Below, piece by piece: positions 1 to 4,933 of a stretch of 10,645 nucleotides of DNA. The notes under the pieces were generated by a model. The model saw nothing but the letters and a program-made list of their open reading frames with translations. It had not been told where the DNA came from and did no database searches. The translations under genes were made by a program, and so were the position numbers. The stretch's first letter is position 1. Each line of letters begins with the position of its first letter. The stretch is from Prochlorococcus marinus str. MIT 9215 (lineage in GTDB: Bacteria > Cyanobacteriota > Cyanobacteriia > PCC-6307 > Cyanobiaceae): positions 1-10,645 of the forward strand of contig CATBLW010000275.1 of NCBI GenBank assembly GCA_949486985.1, written 5' to 3'.

Positions 1-2
1 CG

Positions 3-314
3 CACCAATACGAAACCGAAGCATTCCCGATCTCTCTGCCAGCCCATTGGTACAGAATCGACACAACAAACAAACAAACACCGATTAATCCTGAGCAAGA
101 GAAACCTCTTGGCCAACTTTTCCTAATCAACAATCCATACACAGGAGTACCCGTTTCAACCAAGGGCCAGATCCAAACCCACAAGACTGACAAGATTGAG
201 AAGCAAGCAAGAAGATCAGAACGGAATCATCATCAGACATCTTACGACTTAAATCCTCAGCTATTTGCATGCGCCCATGCAGTAGTAGATGAAGACAATA
301 CAGGAATCAAATAG
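3..314 (+). CDS. 3' end of an unrecognised protein-coding gene (5' end outside window)
   Basis: The third forward frame is open from the window edge for 103 codons and closes with TAG at 312-314, while the other two forward frames are closed by stops within about 130 bases. The translation looks like a real soluble protein C-terminus: it has a mixed composition with an aromatic-rich stretch (AHWYRID, about residues 15-21), a hydrophobic strand (LGQLFLINNPYTGVPVS, about residues 38-54) and a charged Lys/Arg/His-rich tail near residues 60-80. No start codon is visible because the gene begins before base 1, so total length is unknown. I do not recognise the family. The alternative is a chance open frame; 103 codons at the very edge with coding-like composition makes a real partial gene somewhat more likely than not. 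Confidence 0.5.
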   Translation, partial: HQYETEAFPISLPAHWYRIDTTNKQTPINPEQEKPLGQLFLINNPYTGVPVSTKGQIQTHKTDKIEKQARRSERNHHQTSYDLNPQLFACAHAVVDEDNTGIK

Positions 315-375
315 GAATCAAAAAACCTGCCATCAACTTCTGTTGGCTTAAGTGCCCAAAATCAAATAGCAATCA

Positions 376-735
376 TCAATGAGTGTTTTGATGATGAGCC
401 ACACCAAACAGGTTGAACATGAGGCGCATCGTCTGTGAGTGAACATGGTGTTCGCCACAACTAACCACTAAATCTTGTTGTGGCTTTTGCTGACGCTGGC
501 TGTAGATCAATGCGAATAAATGCATAAAAAAGTCCATAGAAGAAGTCCATAGAAGAAGCCCGAAGCCATTCCTATAAACACCTCCACCAATGCTTGTTCT
601 TTGGTTATGGCCCAGGCGAGCTTGCCGACGCAAGAGGCGGCAATGTTTAACGAGCAAATGAGCACCTAGGCCAGGCTTAACAACGCTGAGCAGACAGGCA
701 AAGCCAACCAATCGGCTACATGTCACGGCAGTCAA
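376..735 (-). CDS. doubtful hypothetical ORF, possibly a decayed or slipped gene
   Basis: This 119-codon minus-strand frame has only a TTG start; its first ATG is codon 67. The N-terminal third contains a hydrophobic stretch (LVGFACLLSVV, near residues 9-19) followed by a His/Arg-rich segment. A second hydrophobic patch lies around residues 58-78. A 13-bp tandem duplication (530-555) sits inside the frame. Thirteen is not a multiple of three, so the two halves are joined only because of the duplication: with a single copy the N-terminal half would run into a stop shortly after (ending ...TFLCIYSH), and the C-terminal half would stand alone as a frame beginning MDFFMHLF. That pattern argues for a non-functional or recently altered frame. 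No homologue is recognised and no good ribosome binding site is visible. It may simply be spurious. Confidence 0.2.
   Translation of the reverse strand: MTAVTCSRLVGFACLLSVVKPGLGAHLLVKHCRLLRRQARLGHNQRTSIGGGVYRNGFGLLLWTSSMDFFMHLFALIYSQRQQKPQQDLVVSCGEHHVHSQTMRLMFNLFGVAHHQNTH
530..555. repeat. 13-bp direct tandem duplication
   Basis: The unit AAGTCCATAGAAG occurs twice head to tail at 530-542 and 543-555, followed by a further AAG. It looks like a slippage duplication. It shifts reading frame in every coding interpretation of the surrounding ORF. Confidence 0.9.
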
Positions 736-836
736 AGCAAGTGCTCACAAGGCTTCTCAAGCAAAAACAATCAGCAAGACCAAACGAGAAAAAGATTGCA
801 AGTGGTATGGGCATCCTGTAAGCAGACCCCACTTTT

Positions 837-936
837 AAACAGCTTCTCTCAAACAGCTTCTCTTTTAAACAGCTTCTCTCAAACAGGCTCTGTCAAACAA
901 CTTCCGCCAAACAGCTTCCATCAAACAGCCTCCTAA
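837..936. repeat. tandem array of about seven 14-bp units
   Basis: Seven consecutive copies of a 14-bp unit with consensus AAACAGCTTCTCTC start at 837, 851, 867, 881, 895, 909 and 923. The second copy carries two extra bases (16 bp). Copies 1 and 3 are identical, copy 2 is nearly so, and copies 4-7 diverge mainly in the second half while keeping the AAACA start. The period is not a multiple of three and no ORF runs through it, so it is a non-coding minisatellite-like repeat. Together with its flanks it fills most of the gap between the doubtful ORF ending at 735 and the hypothetical gene whose stop is at 986. Confidence 0.85.
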
Positions 937-985
937 GCGGAAGGCCTGGAAACTTTGATCAAATAGACGAGAAAGAAGTTGCTAT

Positions 986-1291
986 TTAGATTTTCTCAGA
1001 TGCGTGATGAGCCCTCATGGCATTAACGAGATGAGCACGTAAAGCCCCTAAAGCCATAATTTGTTTTGGCTGGTATCCAGAAAGAATATGCGGATCCTTG
1101 CTCTCAAGAATATCGACGACTTTCCTGCTGTTTTCAAGCCATTCTGAGAGCAGAGTTCTGAACTGCTCCTTCTCTGGAGAGAACTCCACATGAGCCAATT
1201 CACTTGAACCAGCTTTTTTAAGCGCCGCTGACAAAAAAGAGTCGAGCTGCTTATGACTTACGGCATCAGGCAAAGGTGAAAATTCATCCAT
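986..1291 (-). CDS. small hypothetical protein (101 aa)
   Basis: The frame can be extended upstream to 1372, but the ATG at 1291 is chosen because AGAGGT (on the coding strand) lies just upstream of it, a good Shine-Dalgarno match a few bases from the start. The product is 101 residues, soluble and predicted mostly helical, with no signal peptide or membrane span. Residues 14-27 and 41-65 are amphipathic and charged (KEQFRTLLSEWLENSRKVVD), and the C-terminus (about residues 76-101) is Ala/His-rich, ending MRAHHASEKI. No family is recognised and no catalytic motif is visible. It stands alone, with the 14-bp repeat array downstream of its stop. The overlapping plus-strand frame at 1276-1539 lacks protein-like character and is treated as its shadow. 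Confidence rests on the ribosome binding site and composition only. Confidence 0.55.
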   Translation of the reverse strand: MDEFSPLPDAVSHKQLDSFLSAALKKAGSSELAHVEFSPEKEQFRTLLSEWLENSRKVVDILESKDPHILSGYQPKQIMALGALRAHLVNAMRAHHASEKI

Positions 1292-1578
1292 GGCACCTCT
1301 GCAGCTATTCAACCAATCTATATCTATCAGCGAACAGCTCATCACTGAAAAGCCCTGACATCCAGGAGTCAATCAATCCAACCTTTCTGCCTTGCGATGC
1401 AGTTGTGATTGATCAGCTCAGCCCAATTCTTTTCAGACAGATGCACGCGCAAGTTTGCTGTTCGGAATGTGCACGGCTGCTAACAGCGCGCGCTCCTAAC
1501 CGCCACAATCATGTTGGGTTATCAAGTCTTAGCCCGTGAAGTGATGACATTTCTTCGCTCACCCTCCAAATTGGAAGC

Positions 1579-1743
1579 ATGACGCCTCCCTGGCCTGACC
1601 GTTGGGTATTGACTGCCCTTTTTGCAACCCTTCTGCTTGTGTTCAGCCTGATCTTCTCGCTGAGACCACATCAGCAAGGGCTTGAACCCGCTCTCCAATG
1701 GCGAGACACACCAGAAGCAAGCTCGAGCAGCTTGCAGCTCTAA
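1579..1743 (+). CDS. small single-span membrane protein (54 aa)
   Basis: ATG at 1579 opens a 54-codon frame that ends with TAA at 1741-1743. A weak purine-rich site (GGAAG) lies just upstream. The product starts MTPPWPDRW, followed by one strong hydrophobic helix at about residues 9-28 (WVLTALFATLLLVFSLIFSL). Arg29 lies directly after the helix, and a polar tail ends in a Ser cluster (residues 48-51). This is the classic layout of a small inner- or thylakoid-membrane protein. It is easily missed because of its length. It lies 71 bp upstream of another same-strand membrane-protein frame (start 1815), so co-transcription with it and perhaps the tRNA is possible. The family is unknown. The long uninterrupted hydrophobic block bounded by charged residues is the main evidence that it is real. 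Confidence 0.5.
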   Translation: MTPPWPDRWVLTALFATLLLVFSLIFSLRPHQQGLEPALQWRDTPEASSSSLQL

Positions 1744-1814
1744 ACAATCCCAAGCCCATCTCAGCCATGTAGTCGTGGCATGTTGAGGTTGGATTCAGCT
1801 TCAGGCTGCTGATC

Positions 1815-2189
1815 GTGCCATCACCATCAACTCCAAGACAGCGACGCAAGCTGCATCCCCTTCCCAAAGGCCTGGTTGAGCTCTATGGGTTAATCGCCGT
1901 ACTCGTGGTGCTGATTCCTGAATGGCTCGCTGAAGGCACGCTGAACATGGATATCAGCAACGGCGAGAAGCAACTACCACTGCGCACAAGAGCCTGGCAA
2001 ACGCTGCCGGAGTTGCGCTTGGCAGCGATGAACATGAAGGATTTGCGCCAATTAGCAAGGCATCTCAAGGTATGGGGATACGCCAGCGAGAGTCGTGATC
2101 AACTCAGCAAGAGACTTCTAAGGCGGTTGAAGCGCCGCATGCCAAAGCAAAAGAACAAGGCGCGGAACAAGCAGCGGAATCCCCTGTGA
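1815..2189 (+). CDS. membrane-anchored hypothetical protein with basic helical C-terminus (124 aa)
   Basis: The frame begins with GTG at 1815; the nearest in-frame stop upstream is at 1770-1772 and no earlier standard start exists, while the first ATG is codon 45. The product has a short basic N-terminus (residues 1-19), a hydrophobic span at about 21-39 (VELYGLIAVLVVLIPEWLA), a linker, and a helical region at about 72-107 whose pattern (MKDLRQLARHLKVWGYA, then a second basic helix) resembles the helix-extended-helix of SAP or Rho-N-type nucleic-acid-binding motifs. The tail is extremely Lys/Arg-rich. Resemblance to SAP/Rho-N is by eye only. The stop is 14 bp before a tRNA-Pro gene, so the tRNA may be read through from this transcript. 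The role is unknown; a membrane-tethered nucleic-acid-binding protein is one possibility, a small conserved membrane protein another. Confidence 0.65.
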   Translation: MPSPSTPRQRRKLHPLPKGLVELYGLIAVLVVLIPEWLAEGTLNMDISNGEKQLPLRTRAWQTLPELRLAAMNMKDLRQLARHLKVWGYASESRDQLSKRLLRRLKRRMPKQKNKARNKQRNPL

Positions 2190-2203
2190 TAACTTGCATT
2201 TGC

Positions 2204-2277
2204 CGGGGCGTAGCGCAGCTTGGTAGCGCACCACTTTGGGGTAGTGGGGGTCGCTGGTTCAAATCCAGTCGCTCCGA
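2204..2277 (+). tRNA. trnP-GGG: tRNA-Pro, anticodon GGG
   Basis: A full cloverleaf can be drawn. The acceptor stem CGGGGCG (2204-2210) pairs with CGCTCCG (2270-2276) with one G-T wobble, and A2277 is the discriminator. The D arm is GCGC/GCGC (2213-2229). The anticodon stem CCACT/AGTGG (2231-2235, 2243-2247) holds the seven-base loop TTGGGGT, which places GGG at 2238-2240. The T arm GCTGG/CCAGT encloses TTCAAAT (2258-2264). It decodes CCC and CCU proline codons. The 3' CCA is not encoded, as is common in cyanobacteria. A strong terminator follows 44 bp downstream. Confidence 0.95.
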
Positions 2278-2321
2278 TTCAGCAGAGTCACCGAGCATTT
2301 CATCGATTGATCAAAGCTCAT

Positions 2322-2346
2322 AGCCGGCTTCCCCAGCCGGCTTTTT
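2322..2346 (+). terminator. rho-independent terminator after tRNA-Pro
   Basis: The 8-bp arms AGCCGGCT (2322-2329) and AGCCGGCT (2335-2342) are perfectly complementary around a TCCCC loop and are followed by a run of T (2342-2346). GC-rich stem plus T tract on the plus strand is the textbook form. It ends the transcript carrying the tRNA. On the minus strand no T tract follows the stem, so it is not bidirectional. Confidence 0.9.
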
Positions 2347-2554
2347 ATTGGCAAGAATCCTTTGCCAATAAGCAAGCTGACAGTTGCCACTGCTTGAAAG
2401 CAGAATGGAAGCATCCAGCTGATCACAATTCCATTTATTAAGAAACAGCCTAGAAGTGCCCCGAGCACCTCAAAGAGGCAGCCAATCTCAGCAGGGATCC
2501 AACAAAAGCAGCCCGCTCCCTGAGCTAGTATTCAAACGCTTAAAAGAGGCCAAA

Positions 2555-2824
2555 ATGCCAAAAAAGCGGAGGAAACTGAGCAAAGAGCTAGAGAAGGAAA
2601 TCTCATTAGCCAAGAAGAAAGTTGAATTCATAACAGCAAAAATAAACGACATTGAAGAGGAAGACATTCAAACCGAATACAGACAGGCATTTGACCAGAT
2701 CAATGCAGCTTGTCTATTCATTGAGGCCGAATATATTGCCAATGGAGTAACAGAAGAAAGCGAAGGAGGGCTAGTCTTGTACAAAGGTCTTCTGGAGCGC
2801 TTTGAGAGTGAATACGAGCTATAG
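2555..2824 (+). CDS. small charged, probably coiled-coil hypothetical protein (89 aa)
   Basis: The frame is open from a GTG at 2456, but the ATG at 2555 is preferred: AAGAGG (2544-2549) lies five bases before it, whereas the GTG has no clear site and would add a low-complexity Ser/Gln-rich leader. From ATG the product is 89 residues. Residues 1-37 are a basic-to-acidic helix (KKRRKLSKELEKEISLAKKK) with heptad-like spacing, suggesting a short coiled coil, and residues 38-89 are acidic with a less charged helix (AACLFIEAEYIANGV). It ends EYEL before TAG. No membrane span, signal peptide or recognised domain is present. It lies downstream of the tRNA terminator, so it needs its own promoter; none is obvious. 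The family is unknown. Confidence 0.55.
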   Translation: MPKKRRKLSKELEKEISLAKKKVEFITAKINDIEEEDIQTEYRQAFDQINAACLFIEAEYIANGVTEESEGGLVLYKGLLERFESEYEL

Positions 2825-3273
2825 CCATCAACCCTTAGCTTGCCTAACAACAACAAAATAATGGCGCCAAACAACAGGTAAGGCATCAAGTTGAGCAACA
2901 GCTACTTGCACACTTTTCAATTAGCTGCGGCATCGAAGGCTCGCGATCCTTCACAATCATCATCAAGCTCGACCAAGTCAGCACCAAAACAATCTCAATA
3001 AAAATCCACCTAGTCTCCAAACACTTCACTGCTCAACCGATAATTGCTACATGACCCTTAAAGGAGAGGTGATTTAATCAGCAGATTGATGCATTATCGA
3101 ATCAAAGCATGCTTCTAAAAGCCGTTAAAAATCGAACTTCAAAAGGAAATCAACAGACCAGTTAATCGAGTATCGACCTTTTTCGAACGTCATCATCAAT
3201 CAACAAGCATCTAGAAATACAACCTCTCCATAATCAAGCAAGAGAAGCTCAATCAACGATGTATTGGCTAAGC
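2825..3273. other. 449-bp stretch with no supportable gene
   Basis: The sequence is A-rich on the plus strand and all frames are short. A strong ribosome-binding-like sequence AAGGAGAGG (3061-3069) follows ATG at 3051, but the frames it could serve are 9 codons or fewer; an 18-codon frame starts at 3109. A hydrophobic minus-strand frame beginning near 2898 enters the 3' end of the neighbouring plus-strand gene and lacks a ribosome binding site. No tRNA, terminator or clear promoter is seen. It may be decayed coding DNA. Confidence 0.5.
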
Positions 3274-3612
3274 CTAAAAATCACTTCCTTGAAGACGAGT
3301 TGCCACGGAATAACGATGCAGCCAACGATTCACCCTTCGGCGCTGAGCAGGTGGAACCTCTTCGAGCAGCTGGGATAGCTCTAAAGCACCTAAGCGCTTC
3401 AATTCCCTGACATCGACATGCCAAAGAGCCTCCGCCTCACGAATCAAACGCGCCCATGTACGAACCTGCTGCCATTGACGCAGGCGTCCTCGCATGGGAT
3501 TGCAGAAAACTCCATGAGGGGGAGGCCATTGCTGAGGAGAAAAATGCTTTTGCGAACAAGCAGTCATGTAACCATCTTGGCGAGGGAAAAGCCTTGATGC
3601 CAGTTTCAGCAT
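3274..3612 (-). CDS. basic helical hypothetical protein (112 aa)
   Basis: The frame starts with ATG at 3612; a second ATG at codon 16 (3567) is equally possible, since neither has a convincing ribosome binding site. The N-terminal ~38 residues are Pro/His/Cys-containing and poorly structured. From about residue 42 the protein becomes a strongly helical, Arg/Trp/Leu-rich unit: RGRLRQWQQVRTWARLIREAE, then a motif ELKRLGALELSQLLEEVPPAQRRRVNRWLHRY (shown here only in part: LGALELSQLLEE near 75-86, PPAQRRRVNRWLHRYS near 88-103). Regular spacing of hydrophobics and Arg suggests a compact helical domain that could bind nucleic acid or a protein partner; this is inference. There is no membrane segment. 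It is isolated, with no same-strand neighbour close by. The complementary plus-strand frame at 3456-3644 is a shadow. Confidence 0.6.
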   Translation of the reverse strand: MLKLASRLFPRQDGYMTACSQKHFSPQQWPPPHGVFCNPMRGRLRQWQQVRTWARLIREAEALWHVDVRELKRLGALELSQLLEEVPPAQRRRVNRWLHRYSVATRLQGSDF

Positions 3613-3715
3613 TGGACTGCGGTTTTCTGAAACAAATCCGTTAATCAGCTTTCAATCGTGTGCCTTCAGGAACTCTTCTGCTGATCAAATGATGCACTTT
3701 TGGGGTGCTGAATCA

Positions 3716-3750
3716 AAATAAAAAAAGAGAGCCACCATCAGGCAAGCTCA
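3716..3750 (-). terminator. possible rho-independent terminator on the minus strand
   Basis: Read on the minus strand, GAGC and GCTC (complements of 3746-3749 and 3729-3732) form the base of a hairpin, continued by GCC/GGT after a small internal loop, with TGAT as loop, and directly followed by TCTTTTTTTATTTT. The stem is imperfect but the T tract is long. It lies upstream of the gene starting at 3612 and there is no identified minus-strand gene ahead of it, so it may end an unrecognised small transcript or be fortuitous. Confidence 0.3.
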
Positions 3751-3911
3751 AAAGCACGATCAGAACAACTCCAGCAAATCGGATAGAGCAGAAGCATTCT
3801 TCTTTTTTCTATGCCTAAGCCACTTATCTCTTCCTGGCGACATCCTCTTCAATGGACTTAAAGCGCTCCTCATGCAGAAATAAATCTCTCGTTAATGCCT
3901 TTGGCCAAACA

Positions 3912-3939
3912 ATGACAAGATCTCTGCCAGAGATGACAA
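3912..3939. other. 6-bp perfect hairpin flanked by 7-bp direct repeats
   Basis: ATCTCT (3920-3925), loop GCC, AGAGAT (3929-3934) is a perfect inverted repeat. It is bracketed by the direct repeat ATGACAA at 3912-3918 and 3933-3939, the second copy overlapping the hairpin arm by two bases. It sits about 50 bp upstream of the start at 3989, a reasonable place for an operator or 5' leader structure. No regulator is known for it and no T tract follows, so it is not a terminator. Confidence 0.3.
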
Positions 3940-3988
3940 ACGACACGCAAGCAACTGACGACATCCCTCGTCAGCAGGGCTGAACAGC

Positions 3989-4933
3989 ATGGATCAAACG
4001 CCTTCATCGCGTCCAAGCCAAGGAACAGGAAGACTTCCTGCCACTTACACAAATCCTTGGTGGACCTTGCTGCAAAGCTTTCAAGCTGTGGTTGCTGATC
4101 TTCGCCTACGCCTCAAGGAACTCTGGCGACGTAATCGAGAAGCGGACCTACCCACGCCAAGATTCTGGCCACGAGCACTGGCCGCTTTGTTCTGGCCACT
4201 GGTCCTGATCATTGGATTGATCGTGTTTGCCTCTTTATCAGCAGCATTGATCAATCGTTCCTCCAATCAGCAACCAACAGAGGCTGCCGAACATATGGGC
4301 CGTTCCACTCCAGGGACAGTGCTTAACAACGCATCGAATACTGAACAATCTTCGACTGATCGCTCCCAGCAGACAAAATCCTTTGCGGAGGGAAGCATTA
4401 GGGCAGAAGAGAAAGGCCTTAGGTCTAAAACCATTGCGAGAAATGGCATTGCTGGGGAAGGAATTACTGGGAAAGGCATGCCAACAACCAAGGATTCAGA
4501 GGCACTGATTTCTGAGCCATCAGCTTCTGAACCATCAGTTCCTGAGCCATCAGTTTCTGAGCCCAAGCCCGCTGAAACGTTGGCGAAAACGCTTGGCCTC
4601 AAACCCACAAGCGCTTCAAACAGCCAAGCAATGCGCTCAGAGCCTTCGCAAACCGACCAAATACTCGCCATGCTTTCAGACGGCGACGTGCCAGAAGGTT
4701 TACTTCAGTCAGTAAAAACCAAGCCACAAGCCAACAAGATCGTTTTAGTGCTGGGCCCTGCTTGGGGCGAGCTCAACGCCGCACGCCAACTCGCAATTGC
4801 TCAGCGTTGGCAGACACAGATTGAAGACATCGGTTATGTCGAACTTCAACTTCAAGATCAGAAGTCTCAGCTACTGGGCAAATCAGCACAGGTAGGGGTG
4901 GGCATGATCATGTTCGATCAAGCATCAAGTTGA
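3989..4933 (+). CDS. single-span membrane protein of unknown function upstream of murF (314 aa)
   Basis: Starting at ATG 3989, the product has a cytoplasmic-looking basic N-terminal region (residues 1-60, with the Arg-rich helix RLRLKELWRRNR at about 39-50), one strong membrane span at about 62-87, then a long low-complexity Ser/Thr/Glu/Pro-rich linker (about 90-220) containing the EPSxS repeat at 176-193. A folded-looking C-terminal domain follows at about 222-314: DQILAMLSDGDVP, then a hydrophobic strand KIVLVLGPAWGELNAARQL (about 250-268) and alternating beta/alpha pattern to the end. Its stop codon TGA shares one base with the murF start (TGATG), so the two are almost certainly translated together. 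That suggests a cell-envelope role, possibly tethering a domain across the membrane by a flexible linker. I do not recognise a named family. The linker length and repeats likely vary among relatives. Confidence 0.85.
   Translation: MDQTPSSRPSQGTGRLPATYTNPWWTLLQSFQAVVADLRLRLKELWRRNREADLPTPRFWPRALAALFWPLVLIIGLIVFASLSAALINRSSNQQPTEAAEHMGRSTPGTVLNNASNTEQSSTDRSQQTKSFAEGSIRAEEKGLRSKTIARNGIAGEGITGKGMPTTKDSEALISEPSASEPSVPEPSVSEPKPAETLAKTLGLKPTSASNSQAMRSEPSQTDQILAMLSDGDVPEGLLQSVKTKPQANKIVLVLGPAWGELNAARQLAIAQRWQTQIEDIGYVELQLQDQKSQLLGKSAQVGVGMIMFDQASS
4511..4570 (+). repeat. 15-bp in-frame tandem repeat encoding EPSxS
   Basis: Four successive 15-bp units start at 4511, 4526, 4541 and 4556 with the form TCTGAGCCATCAGTT; the first three are close to identical and the fourth diverges after TCTGAGCC. 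Each encodes five residues (S/P-E-P-S/K-x), giving SEPSASEPSVPEPSVSEPKP in the linker of the membrane protein. Being in frame, it changes linker length without disrupting the gene. Confidence 0.85.

Larger units (their letters stand above)
3613..3988. other. 376-bp intergenic region upstream of the membrane protein-murF pair
   Basis: No complete ORF with a start and protein-like character is found. A short minus-strand frame around 3717-3815 encodes a hydrophobic string (RFAGVVLIVLLSL) but has no usable start codon after its upstream stop. The stretch holds a candidate minus-strand terminator and a small hairpin flanked by direct repeats, listed separately. The promoter for the 3989-6348 transcript and that for the minus-strand gene at 3612 should lie here; I could not pick out convincing -35/-10 pairs. 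Confidence 0.5.

Noticed and set aside
837..936. Repeat array considered as a CRISPR array
   Set aside because: The units are 14 bp with no unique spacers between them, so it is a simple tandem repeat.
1276..1539. Plus-strand ORF of 87 codons
   Set aside because: It overlaps the start of the minus-strand gene at 1291, has no ribosome binding site and its translation has no protein-like pattern.
2668..2898. Minus-strand ORF with a hydrophobic N-terminus (MPYLLFGAIILLLLGK)
   Set aside because: It runs antisense into the coding region of the gene at 2555-2824, starts with TTG or an internal ATG without a ribosome binding site, and its leucines largely come from a CAACAACAA run.
3051..3165. Strong Shine-Dalgarno-like AAGGAGAGG with nearby tiny frames
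   Set aside because: The frames it could serve are 9 codons or shorter, and the 18-codon frame at 3109 is too far away; no peptide can be supported.
3456..3644. Plus-strand ORF of 62 codons
   Set aside because: It lies opposite the more protein-like minus-strand gene at 3274-3612.
4267..4671. Minus-strand ORF of 134 codons inside the membrane-protein gene
   Set aside because: It is the mirror of the Ser/Glu/Pro-rich linker; low-complexity composition keeps the opposite frame open.
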